DNA of 64,000 nt from positions 248,001 to 312,000 of the forward strand of contig NW_020289992.1 in NCBI RefSeq assembly GCF_003144245.1. Direction: 5' to 3'. The notes beneath the pieces were generated by a model. The model saw nothing but the letters and a program-made list of their open reading frames with translations. It was not told the DNA's origin and did not search any database. This document shows, piece after piece, positions 1-11,590 of the stretch. Origin of the DNA: Jaminaea rosea (Eukaryota > Basidiomycota > Exobasidiomycetes > Microstromatales). Numbering within the stretch: the first letter of the stretch is position 1; every line of letters starts with the position of its first letter. The translations under genes were made by a program, and so were the position numbers.

Positions 1-181
1 CTCCGCTCCATCCCGCTGCAAGCACGTCGACGTCGATAGCGACTCGAAGTCGACACGCGGTCCACTCTGTTCCTTCTCGTCCTTCAAAAGGGACAGGCAG
101 CGATAGCGACCTCTCCCGCCCGATCCTCTTTGCCTTCTTACTTTACCTCCGACTAGCATACCCACCCAAGCCCCCACCAAG
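1..181 (+). promoter_or_regulatory. Leader/promoter of the MAP kinase gene
   Basis: No gene is seen here. The last 70 bases are C/T-rich and run straight into the kinase ATG, the usual look of a leader or core promoter in this window. No TATA box is apparent. Confidence 0.4.
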
Positions 182-1998
<1,817 letters not shown>

Positions 1999-2398
1999 GC
2001 CTCCCTCCCCGGACTAATGCTGTGGCAAGCCGTATTGACAAATGACGCTCCTCTGTTATATTCCGACCCTCTTTCTTTTGTTTCCTACTATTACTACCAC
2101 TACTATACGACGAAGACGATTTCGATGATGTTTTGCGTGCAATGTGGGCTGACGCGTGAAGACTGGGCCCCGGGGCAGCAAGTGGAGAGGAGCAAGGCCC
2201 AAGAATTGGCCGTGGGCGGGAGTCGAGGCTGATGCGCGAGCTGCAGGCAGGCGGATTCAATGAATCGATCTGCATCGCGGGGCGAGACTTGAGTGTTCCT
2301 TCCTTCTCCTCATCACCATCGCCAGCCTCACCCCGCTTTCTCGTCTTCTCTTGTCACATCCAGATCGCGACGCCGCCTCTCTTGCGCGACACGACACG

Positions 2399-3363
2399 AT
2401 GAAAGACTGGATTCGCAGCCCAGAGCCAGAGGACCCGGATGAGGTCGCCGCAAGACATAGGAGATATGAGGAGGAGGAGCTCCAGCGGGCAGCAGGGAAT
2501 GCGGAAGCATCGAGCTCGAGATTGGACTCGCCGCAATTGACGACAGGGACAAAGCTAGTCAAAGGCAAGAGGAGACGCAGTAGCGCTTCTAATTCGGAGC
2601 AGGACGGCCCATCATCATCACCACCACCAAGGCGAAGCCCCCGCACTCGACTTGCGGCACTCGCCTCCCCAGAAGAGGAATGGCGCCCGCTTCCCGCTAC
2701 TACAACCGTCGTCGTATCGCCTCGCTCCTCATTATCAGCAGCAGCGGCTGCCGCGGCCATTGGAGGACGAGGCGGTCCATTACCTGGCTCAACGTGGGGG
2801 ATGCAGACAAACGGCGAAGATGAGGATGGGGATCCGGCGCGCCCGCTCAAGTGTCCGAGGAGAGGGGGTAAGACGCCCCGCCTCATGAGTTTGGCAGACA
2901 TGTCTTTCAGAAGTGAGCCTCTTTGTGCTCGTAGTGATGCTCCTTCTTGTGAAGCTGACTCGTCTACCCTCCCTCCGCTCTCACGCCAGCCGTTCTAACG
3001 CACCTCCCCTCCCTCACGGCGCCAGAGGTCCGAGATATTGTTCAGCCCTGCCTCTCCTCCCTCTCATCTCGCTTCTCCAACCCCCTCTCTCAAGCGTGCG
3101 AGGGTCACTTGGACCACCTGGCGCGGCTCAGCCGGGCTAAAGAAGCGGCATTGAGAGCGAGAGAGGAGGCGCGGCAGGGTAGGAGGACTAGTGTGGCCAT
3201 CGAGCCTGCGGCGGGGAGAGGTGGTATTGGTGCAGTAGGGAGAGGGAGAGCGATAGGGTTGATGAGTGCTGCGAAGCCCAAGGTTGAGAAGAGTAAAGGT
3301 GGACAGAAGATTTGGAAGAAAGCGCGAATGGCTGCTGGGCCGGGGATTGGGATGAGGAGGTAG
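2399..3363 (+). CDS. Unrecognised nuclear-looking protein
   Basis: Two exons, 2399-2912 and 2990-3363, joined in phase 1 across a 77-nt intron (295 aa). The start is the ATG of MKDWIRSPEPEDPDE; the frame is open further upstream but without another ATG. The N-terminal part is acidic, then come basic Ser/Arg-rich stretches (KGKRRRSSAS, PRRSPRTRL) that could act as a nuclear localisation signal, and an alanine run. Exon 2 begins with a predicted amphipathic stretch (VLTHLPSLTAPEVRDIV) and ends in a very basic tail (GGQKIWKKARMAAG). I do not recognise the family and assign no function. The continuous frame across a clean intron supports a real gene. Confidence 0.7.
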
Positions 3364-3653
3364 GCGCTGAGGCTGGTGGCGGCATCAGATCTTCAGCAAT
3401 GCATGATGCTACATACCCTGCTCAGCTATTCGCGATGATCTCGCTTGAATGCCTGACCGATTGCTGAGCTTTTGAGGCGCATCATGATGCTCGATGACCC
3501 ACGGAAGCGCTGCCAGTCCGCCATGCGCGTCCTCCCGTCCGTCCGACGACGAGATGAGCGGAGGCGGCCTTGCTTGCTTGCTTGCTTGTTCCGTCTGTTC
3601 CTTCCCTACCATCTCCGCAAAGACATCAGCAACAAGGAGATATCTTGAGCATC

Positions 3654-4445
3654 ATGGTGAGTTGCAGAATGACAAAGAGCCGTGAGAAATTGCGACTCGG
3701 TCGGGAGACGAGAGTCTGTGGGGATTTTGCAGCGACAGAAGCCGTTGGAGGTGCTTGTGCCACGACGTCGTGCGACTCTCATCTACAGTGATGGGCGGCT
3801 GGCGAATGGCAGCTCGAATATCCGACTCTCTTGCCCCTCTATCTCTTGCTCCCTTCTGTCCCTCCTCCATCACGTACTGACTCCCCCTCTCCCCTCCTCC
3901 CTCCATCTCAGCTCATCTTCTCCTTCTTCAAGACCCTCACAGGCCACCCGGTCACCATCGAGCTCAAGAATGATGTAGCCATCACAGGCACGCTCAAATC
4001 GGTCGACCAGTTCCTCAACTTCCGCATCGAGAACCTCAGAGTAGTGGGCAATGAGGAGGCAGAGGACGCTGCCGCTGCTGCTGCGGGTGTTGGGATGAAT
4101 GGGGAGGGAGCGGAGAATGGGACAGGTGCCGTGGGAGAGGCGATCAAGGGGGCTAGGTGGCCTCATCTTGTGAGTACGAATGCGAGAGGCCAGAAGGTGG
4201 ATGGAGAGAGAGGTGCTGACATGCATCATATCGCCCGCGCAAACAGCTCTCCCTCAAGTCGGCCTTCATTCGTGGGTCCGTGGTGCGCTATGTTCATATC
4301 CCGGCGGGGGCCGTCGATACGCAGCTCTTGGAGGACGCCACGAGGAGAGGTGAGTGTGTGCGGTGTGAAAGGGAGAGATGGAGCGGTCGAGACGCTGACG
4401 TTTCTTCTCCTTGCGTCGACAGAGGCTGCTGGTGGGAAGAAGTAG
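3654..4445 (+). CDS. LSM2: U6 snRNA-associated Sm-like protein LSm2
   Basis: Subunit of the heteroheptameric LSm rings: Lsm2-8 binds the 3' end of U6 snRNA in the nucleus, Lsm1-7 acts in cytoplasmic mRNA decay. Four exons: 3654-3656, 3912-4169, 4247-4349 and 4423-4445 (128 aa). The first coding exon is the ATG alone, followed directly by GTGAGT; splicing gives MLIFSFFKTL, which matches the conserved LSm2 N-terminus. The Sm1 motif (VTIELKNDVAITGTLKSVDQ) and Sm2 motif (FIRGSVVRYVHIP) are intact, and the end VDTQLLEDATRRE is typical. The protein is about 33 residues longer than the usual 95. The excess is an Ala/Gly/Glu-rich insert between Sm1 and Sm2 (about residues 46-78), in the loop that is variable in the family. 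Confidence 0.9.
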
Positions 4446-4639
4446 GCGAGGGGAGGGCACGAAAGAGGACCTTTTGCGGCGATGACAATGCATCATCATG
4501 CAATGGCAGATTGACTCTGGCCCAAGCCCCAGGCTCGCACGACGACCTGCCGGTCGAACCCACAAGAAGAGAAACATGACTTGATGGGCAAGACTGGCCA
4601 GACACTAGTACAACAGACGCAGACGGAGCAAGGCATGCG

Positions 4640-6379
4640 CTACTCCTTTGAGAAGAAGGCGCGAATGTCGCGACCCTGCGGCGATCCGCTACCTCCTCCA
4701 CCCCCTCTCTTCTTGGGTGTCGTCGTCGTCGAGCGTGTGGGAGAGCCTGCCGATCGAGAGGCACCGCCCGGCTTGCTGTTCGGCGTGGTCGCCTTACCCG
4801 GAGACGATCCTTTGCCCGACGAGATCGCCTGCCCATCCTGCTCCCCTCCCTCATCACCTCTCTGCTCCCCCATTTCATTCTCCTCCCAATCCTTCACAGC
4901 CTCTTCAACCTCCTGCTTCACCTTCTGCCTCTTAAACGCCCCCTCCAATCGCGCCTCCTCCCCACCCGGTGGACTCTCGCCTCGTTTCTTCCCCACTGAA
5001 TGCCCTGGACCAGTGACTTTACCGTACTTGGTTAGACCCGAGTCGGGATATTCTGCACTGCTGTACCCTCCATTAGGTCGTGGTGGGGAGACGGGAGGGT
5101 TGAAAGGATCGGGAGAGAAGCGGGATGACGGTTGGCGCGATGAAGAGGCCTGCGGTTCTTCCTTGACGGCGGAGGAGGTGGTGGGAGGCGGAGCGTTGGA
5201 ATCGCCTACGTCCTGCTTGTCTGCCGCTCTGCTGGGGAGGGATTCCTTCTTCACCGACGAGGACGATGCCGAGGATCCAATGGCGAGGTCCTGCTCCGGA
5301 TCCCGGCTCGTCTCTGACTTCACTGCCTTGTTGCGATCAGCACGCCCTCCATCATCGCCCTCCTTCTTCGACGCCCGACCGAACGCGGCCATGATGCCAT
5401 CCTTTCTCGTCTCGACCGGCTGAATGAAGGCCTCATCATCGTTGCCCACCTTGCCCACCTCCTTCGGCACCTTGTACCACTCCAGCGCGCCCTCGCCATC
5501 AAAGGGGTGGACGAGCTTGCGCACGTCGTCAAGTGGGGAGCTCGGATTAAGCCATGTAGCGATGGCCTCGGCAGAGGGAAGGATGAGGGGTTGACGATCG
5601 TGCAGGAAGGAGAGAGAGGGACAAACGTCCGTCGTGATGATGGTAAATGTGTCTGCGCGCACACGGGGCAAGTAGGTCAGCTAAGCCATCCCATCGCCCA
5701 TCGCAGCACGCACTCACATCTCGGCTCCTCCTCCCCCTCAATCTTGCATCTCTCCCACAGCCCAGCCAATGGCATCAATCCATGTTCTTCCCCATCCTTG
5801 CCCTTCCTCCCCACTCCCTCACCCTTCATCCCAACGAAATGCGGCATCTTGCCGCTGCTCGTCTTCTGCCACTCATAGAAGCCCTGCGTGAAGACGACGC
5901 ATCGCTGCCCCTTATTAAAAGGTCGAGACCAGAGCGGAGAGCCCGAGAGAAGGACATCGGCGCGGGCGTTGATGGTATTCATCGTGTCCTTGTATTGCGG
6001 GACGGACTTGGTGTAAGGGGGCAGGAGACCCCAGCGCATCGATTGGACCAGGAGCAGCGGAGCAGCATCGTCTTGCTGTTGCTCCTCGACCTCGCCCTCA
6101 CCATCGCGCAGCCCAACGATTCCCTCGAGCTTCTCTTCTTTCGCCTGACATCTCACGACGGCCACGTTGGAGTTGGGCGCCACATTGTACGATGGACGAT
6201 AGTTGTCCGCGTCCCTCGTGCCGCGTGGGCGTTGGCCGCGGGGCAGTTGCGGTGCCACCGATTGGCGAAAGGGCTGGTAGGCGAGACTTTGCGGGCTATC
6301 GACGGGGGGAGCAAAGGTGGTCAGAGGCTAAGCATTATCCTACGTTCGCTGCCTTGGTGGCTCACAAGCGCCCACACAT
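4640..6379 (-). CDS. HMCES/SRAP abasic-site DNA-protein crosslink protein
   Basis: SRAP-domain protein of the HMCES/YedK family, which covalently traps abasic sites in single-stranded DNA through its N-terminal cysteine. Exons 6379-6366, 6295-5718 and 5652-4640 (534 aa). The 14-nt first exon encodes MCGR plus part of the Phe codon, so the catalytic Cys2 sits on its own exon. The rest of the site is visible: YRPSYNVAP, MRWGLLPP, TINARAD (Asp where Glu is common), GFYEW with the catalytic Glu, and FLHDRQPLILP with the His. Human HMCES has about 354 residues; here a charged, low-complexity tail of roughly 250 residues follows. It ends in RDIRAFFSKE, which resembles a PCNA-interacting (PIP-like) motif such as the RFC1 N-terminus. 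The gene converges on LSM2 with about 195 bp between the stops. Confidence 0.88.
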
Positions 6380-7009
6380 GAGTGATGGCAGAGGTGAGTG
6401 GAGTGGAGTTGGGATGTGGGGCAACGAAGTCAGGGCGGAAAGGGAGACGTGCGAGGGAGACGTGCTCGCGCGTCAATTTCAGGGTCCACGCCGCGACTCG
6501 ACTCCACACGAGGGACAAGTCCAAAGGTGCGATGGACTGAGCATCTTGCCTCCTCCGCACTCCCTATCCTCTCGCTCGTATCTTCCGCAATGCTACTCAT
6601 CCGCTCTACACGTTCTGAGCTCAAGCTCGGTACTTGACCTACCCGCAGCTCTTCATCTCGATGCTGGCTAACGAGACCCGCTACGCCAACTCAGGCCGCG
6701 CCGGGTGGTGCGCAGCAGCTCAAGCTCGCGAAGCCTCGATGTGACGCGTAACGAACGAGAATGCCGCGAGATATTGGATGGTCGTGAGGGCGACGGGCCG
6801 GCCAAGAGGTGGCTGCAATCATCTTCCACATCATCAATGGCAACGCCAAGTACGAAGCAAATTACCAACCGTCCTGCCAGCCGCGCCGCTGGATAGCGGG
6901 CCGATGTTGCTCGAGATGAGCAACGCCGCCTGGGTGGATCGACAATGTCCGCCATCCTCCAACGCCCTTCAGATCTTACCATTTCAAACCACCTCTTCGA
7001 GTCCCCAGC
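6380..7009. other. Gene-free stretch upstream of the secreted-protein cluster
   Basis: Holds the promoter of the SRAP gene (left) and of the first secreted-protein gene (right). Open frames here are short, lack recognisable protein character and overlap on both strands. No repeat or transposon end is seen. Confidence 0.4.
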
Positions 7010-7442
7010 ATGATCGCCACAATCTTCGCCCTCTTTCTAGCCCTCGCTACAATCCCCATCGCTCGGGCAGACGATGTCATCATAGGCTCGTGTTACGGCG
7101 GGTGAGTGTACGCGCGCAGGCGCCTCGTCTTCTTGGGCGGCGAGCTTACGACTCCACATCGATCGCAGCCGTGCCTGCACTCAACATCCTCGCGGTCCAT
7201 ACGGCTACCCCGTCCGTGCGCCCCTCAGCAACTTCTCCCCCCTCACCCTCCCCGCTGGGTGCCTCAGCTTTCACCCTCAGAGCACTGCGGGCTTGCTCAG
7301 CGTTACGGCTTGCGGTGGAGCCGACTGCAAGGGAGAATGTCAGAAGATGACGCCCGATGGCGAGAAGGAGGACGACGTGTGCTTCACGCCCGAGAGGAGG
7401 GACGCCAGTGTTGAGTCGCTGTGCATGCAGTGGGTCTACTGA
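7010..7442 (+). CDS. Small secreted 8-Cys protein, cluster copy 1 (divergent)
   Basis: Two exons, 7010-7101 and 7169-7442 (121 aa). The first 20 residues form a clear signal peptide ([20 protein letters not shown]). The mature protein of about 101 residues has exactly eight cysteines. GSCY occupies the same place as the GxCY of the five neighbours, and the first intron is in the same phase 2 position. It is the most divergent copy: the second intron shared by the others (after ACQ) is absent and the C-terminal NPGSSA motif is replaced by a charged stretch ending in SLCMQWVY. Presumably exported. The family is not one I recognise; killer toxin, hydrophobin and CFEM spacings do not fit. Membership rests on position, signal peptide, intron 1 and cysteine order. 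Confidence 0.75.
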
Positions 7443-8034
7443 CGAGGACAGGAGTGGCAGTCAAGGGGAGGAAGAAGACTTGCAACGTCAACCTTCGATC
7501 GCGACGTAGCCAGGATTCCCTATATCTCGACTCAAGCCGCGCAAAGCTCACTCTATTTTGCTTCAGACTGGGCTACGTACAAGAGCGGGCCCCACCAATA
7601 TCACGAAACTTTCCTCCTCGCAGTTCCCGCCAGCCCCAAGACTGCTTCATAGCCTCGCTGCCCAGCCCTCACATCGCCGCCGGCGCAATGCGTGCCCGTA
7701 CCCAACGTGGCCCGTAGTCCGAGGGAATGTGGGCCTAGGACAAGAACCTTTACATTTTCCCCTCGGCCATCGCAAATATTATGCCGAGTCTACTCTTGCT
7801 CCGATGGGTAATGCCCGCGTGCGAAAGCTGACGGGCTGCGCGAGTGCTCGCATTCAAAGGCGCCGACATATTATCCCCTTGCCGTGAGAGGGTCGCGGGC
7901 GCAAGCACGAGCGAGCAAGGTAGACGTCGCTGCTTGAGACGGCCACATCGTGGCAGCAGATGCTCCCCCATCTTTGGTCTCAGTGGCCAGCTACAGTACC
8001 TCCTACGCCTTACTCGCTCAAAAGCACTGACGAC
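7443..8034. other. Intergenic, copies 1-2
   Basis: No gene found. It should hold the terminator of copy 1 and promoter of copy 2. No decayed extra copy with the ACQ-GGC or NPGSSA motifs is seen. Confidence 0.4.
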
Positions 8035-8540
8035 ATGACCAAGCTCTCACCTACTCTCGCCGCACTCGCTGCCTTTCTCGCCATGGCAGCTCTCACTACC
8101 GTGGTCTCCGCTGACAAGGTCAAGCTAGGCTGGTGCTACACAACGGCGTGGGTACTACGAGCGGTGCATCCATCTCTTCGCTGACTTCTGATGTCTTCCC
8201 CCTCCTCGCTGAACGTTGATGCCTCACCACTGCCAGCGACTGCTCCAACGGAGAATTCTTCAAGGTTGAGGGCCAGCGCAACATCAAGACGACGGACATC
8301 TCGAAGTCCATTCGCGACTGCAAGTCCTTCCTCGCCCAGCCTGACCCGATGGCGGAGGTCTTTGCCTGCCAGGTGAGTACCGACACGCGCACCTCCCGAA
8401 TGAGACTGACGACCAGACGCGTATGCCTTGCTCAGGGAGGATGCGACAAGGACTGCAACTCCGCCGCCTTTGGCAAGTGCCTCTACCTCAACCCAGGGAG
8501 CAGCGCCAATGCGCGATACAACTGCATCAAGCGGTGGTGA
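8035..8540 (+). CDS. Small secreted 8-Cys protein, cluster copy 2
   Basis: Exons 8035-8147, 8237-8372 and 8436-8540 (117 aa). A signal peptide with cleavage near VVSA-DK is followed by a mature chain of about 91 residues with cysteines at 34, 40, 66, 82, 86, 90, 98 and 113. Family landmarks are LGWCY at the end of exon 1, DC at the start of exon 2, CKSF, ACQ at the end of exon 2, GGC at the start of exon 3, and NPGSSANARYNCI near the end. Introns are phase 2 and phase 0. Intron 2 (63 nt) is a multiple of three and lacks a stop, so the unspliced frame stays open. Function unknown; small size, export and paired cysteines fit an apoplastic effector-like protein, by inference only. Confidence 0.85.
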
Positions 8541-8937
8541 TGGCGTGCGGGATCAATTGTGGGCGCGAGCGCGCACCGTGAGGGCCGACTTGGGCACTGC
8601 TGCAAGACGCCAATATCGACGCTGATTTCCCTCATGCGCCCGTGAGGTCTCTCTGAGCACTTTACCACCAGCGTAATACCGTACCTCTGGTCGCATTGTC
8701 TGCCAAAGACTGGCGGCACGACGCACGTTCCCCATCACTGAGATGCCGTTGCTCGCGCCCCCGAAGGCGAATCCTCTCAGGACTTGCCGTGCCCTCCTGA
8801 TACCTGCGAGTCGCTGCCCGCGGCTTGAAATGACTGGACAAGCCGCGCTGAGATTGCCGCCAGACGCTCGGTGGTGTAAAGTGCCGAGCAGCTCTTCGAG
8901 GATCTTGCTCTCCTAACCATCACTCCGTCTACCCAAC
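8541..8937. other. Intergenic, copies 2-3
   Basis: No gene seen. A C/T-rich stretch just before 8938 is the likely leader of copy 3. Confidence 0.4.
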
Positions 8938-9438
8938 ATGACCAAGCTCCACGCCACGCTGCTTGCCTTTGTCATCGCCTCCTTCGTCAGTCGTACCCTG
9001 GCGGAGCAAGTCGCCCTCGGCACCTGCTACTCTACGGCGTGAGCTCACTCTGCTCGTGGCACGAGAATGACTTTAGCACGCCACTGACATGCGACTCGCA
9101 TTCCCACATGCCTAGCAACTGCCTCTACGGACAGCATGGCGTCGTCTACGATGAGAGCGGCGCGAAGACGACCAACATCGAGAATAGTAATCCCATCTGC
9201 AAGGGCTTCGTTGTCAATCCCTTAATCACCAAAACGACGTATGCCTGCAAGGTACGTCGCCGAGCCGTTGTGAGCATCACCTGCCTGCCACGCTGACCCG
9301 CCTACCCAACCCGTTCGCACTCGGATATCGCAGGGTGGCTGCAACAACGACTGCGTGCGAGCCCCTGCGACCCTGTGCGCCTCTGTGGGTATCGGTAGTC
9401 CTGCTAGCGCCCATTTCAACTGCATCAAGCGAGAGTAG
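8938..9438 (+). CDS. Small secreted 8-Cys protein, cluster copy 3
   Basis: Exons 8938-9038, 9116-9251 and 9334-9438 (113 aa). It shares the N-terminal MTKL and signal peptide pattern of copies 2 and 5. Cysteines lie at 30, 36, 62, 78, 82, 86, 94 and 109, with the same spacing in the exon 3 part as copy 2. Exon 2 (136 nt) and exon 3 (105 nt) have exactly the lengths seen in copies 2 and 4, although many other residues differ. Landmarks are LGTCY, NCLYG, CKGF, YACK, GGCNNDC and FNCIKRE. The last motif shows SPASAH where neighbours have PGSSAxAR. Confidence 0.85.
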
Positions 9439-9790
9439 GGGCCCTTTCGAGCGCGAAGTGCCTTTGCTTTCTTCGATTTGTGCGCCAGCTCTCTCTATCT
9501 CCAGCGACAAGAGATACGAGCGTCGTACACTGTCCCTCCTCAGCCATTCTGTTCGTCGTGTGCGTCGCTTAAGGCGGTCGTAACACGGCCCGCTACAGAT
9601 GTGATGCCCGTACTCACCGGCCCGTAGCCAACGCCCGAATATGTGCGGCTTGTCTCGCCTGGAGGCACTGGTGCACTCCTGGGCAACAGCCGCTTTGCTG
9701 TGTGCCGTCGACATCCAACGCTGCGTGTAATGGCGTGAGACCACGCTCGCGCTGCTTCACCAGCCGACTCCGTCTTCGCTCAAACCGAAT
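9439..9790. other. Intergenic, copies 3-4
   Basis: No gene seen; presumed terminator of copy 3 and promoter of copy 4. Confidence 0.4.
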
Positions 9791-10293
9791 ATGCTCAGTG
9801 CTGCACTCACCGTCCTCTTTGATGTCCTCTTTGCCACGCACTTCATGGCTGAACGCATCTCGCCGGGAGCCTGCTACAGCACGGAGTGAGTGCAGGCGAG
9901 TGCAGGCGAGTGCCGCTCGTCCCAAGCCCCATAACCTGCTGAAGCACCACCGAGTCCATCATACGTCTCGACAGCAACTGCCTCAACGGACAGCAGGCCA
10001 TCGTCTACGGCGAGCGCAAGGAATTGGCGACGGATATCTCGAAGAGCGTGACCTTCTGCAGGCGCTTCATCGTCCGCCCGGAAATCAAGGAGACAACGTA
10101 TGCCTGTCAGGTGAGCGTGATACGATGGAGGTGGATGCCTGGCTGAAATGAGCTGATCGCCTGCCTTTGCGCGCCCACGACGACGTAGGGCGGCTGCGGC
10201 CACTTCTGCAATCGAGCCCATACGGGTCTCTTCTTGATGTTCAACCCAGGCAGCAGCGCTACCGCCCGATACAACTGCATCATTCGACAGTGA
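9791..10293 (+). CDS. Small secreted Cys-rich protein, cluster copy 4 (7 cysteines)
   Basis: Exons 9791-9885, 9975-10110 and 10189-10293 (111 aa); exon 2 and 3 lengths match copies 2 and 3 exactly. The leader (MLSAALTVLFDVLFATHFMA) is hydrophobic but carries an Asp and a His, so it is a weaker signal peptide than in the other copies. The mature part has GACY, NCLNG, FCRRF, YACQ, GGCGHFC and YNCII. The seventh family cysteine, before the NPGSSA motif, is missing (GLFLMFNPGSS), leaving seven cysteines and one without its usual partner. The frame is intact throughout, so it reads as a functional gene that has drifted, though early decay cannot be excluded. Confidence 0.8.
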
Positions 10294-11074
10294 GGGAGGG
10301 AGCAAGTGCCTTCGCTTCTCAACCAGTGACGTGGATGGCCTTCTCTTCGGCTCGCGAGGCGATGATGTGTGAATTGAAAGAGGGAATGGGAGAAGGGAAT
10401 CAAGGCGGACCAAGTCGGTTTGGTGTTGATCTCGAGGGGCGGACAGACAAGAGACCACGCGGCTTTTTTCCCGAGGCCAATCTGTGTTGGACACTTCGGG
10501 CGCGAAGTCCGAGTCCGTGCGTCTCCGCTGCTCAGCAGCGATGCAATAATCCACACCTTGCTTCCTTTCGCCCCTCATCATCGTAATACCATCAGCATCC
10601 TCAGATCGACAAGTGATCTCGCTCCGTCTTCTTCACGCAGTGCGCTAGCCTCACCTCACTACTCTGCTGCCCCTCCGCCGCCACGACGCTTGTCTCAACT
10701 TCAATCTTGCGCCGAAACGTCGTTACAGCCCGGTCAGCATTCTGCTCACCACAGAAGGACGACGGACCGTGCCGCCCCTACGCCTGGGCACCATGGTTGC
10801 ATCCACTTCTTCGAGCTGATAAGAGGCCGTGTTACGGCCGCAGATAGCCTGCAAAGTTGACACAGCGCAGCGACAACATAGCCAACGTTTTTCAACGGCA
10901 AACGAGTCAAGATGGGCGGGGGCTGCGAAGCTTACGGCTCGCAATGAGTACACTTGAGAGCGGCGGCTCGTTGCAGCGCAATGTCCGGGAGCGCAGCCAG
11001 CAAGTCTATAAGATAACGAGATAGGCCTGCCGCCAGCGTGTACCATCTCTCACAGAAGCAACACCGCGCCTACC
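10294..11074. other. Longest spacer inside the cluster
   Basis: 780 bases between copies 4 and 5 without a supported gene on either strand. I looked for remnants of a further copy (GGC, NPGSSA and YAC motifs) and saw none. A TATA-like box lies near its right end. Confidence 0.4.
11007..11012 (+). promoter_or_regulatory. Candidate TATA box of cluster copy 5
   Basis: TATAAG lies 63 bases before the ATG of copy 5, a plausible distance for a short leader. The other copies lack an equally clear TATA element. Confidence 0.35.
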
Positions 11075-11590
11075 ATGACTAAGATCGCCTCCATCCTTGC
11101 AACCATCACTGCCTCAGCTCTGCTACTCGCCACGCAGGCTACAGCTCAGCAGATCGACCTCGGTCTCTGCTACTCCACGGCGTGAGTGTGCGAAGGGAGG
11201 CTTGCTCGACTCTCTCCCCGACTCTGACTCACTCCTACCTGCAGCAACTGCATGGGCGGCGCCGAGCCGCTCACTGCCTTTGGGGACAAGAGCCAGAAAA
11301 TCACGCCCATCGGGAGCCTGGCCTACTGCAAGGGATTCAAGCTTGACAGCAACGTCGAGAATCAGGCCTATGCCTGCCAGGTACGTGTCCGCGGCGCGGC
11401 ATACCCGCCTGAACGAGGCTGATGCTCGCTCTGCCTCTATTCGTCCACTCAAACCTTCGCACAGGGAGGCTGCGCTCCCGGCGGAGGTAAGGACTGCACC
11501 AGGGCTGACCCCGGTTCATGCACCCAGCTCAAACCAGGAAGCAACGCTGGAGCTCGTTTCAATTGCATCGTCCGAGTGGGCCCCCCCTAA
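11075..11590 (+). CDS. Small secreted 8-Cys protein, cluster copy 5
   Basis: Exons 11075-11181, 11245-11380 and 11465-11590 (122 aa). A strong signal peptide is cut near ATA or ATAQ. All eight family cysteines are present: LGLCY, NCMGG, YCKGF, YACQ, GGC, KDC, GSC and FNCIV. Exon 2 has the family length of 136 nt. Exon 3 is 21 nt longer than in copies 2-4, from a Pro/Gly-rich insert after GGC (APGGGKDC) and a short tail VGPP. Exon 2 is closest to that of copy 6 (shared TPIGSL and YCKGF), suggesting these two arose by a later duplication. Confidence 0.85.

Noticed and set aside
4581-5423. 280-codon plus-strand open frame
   Set aside because: Antisense to the low-complexity tail of the SRAP gene, rich in Ser/Pro, without conserved character.
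10294-11074. A possible seventh, decayed cluster copy in the longest spacer
   Set aside because: No GGC, YAC or NPGSSA remnants could be read in any frame.
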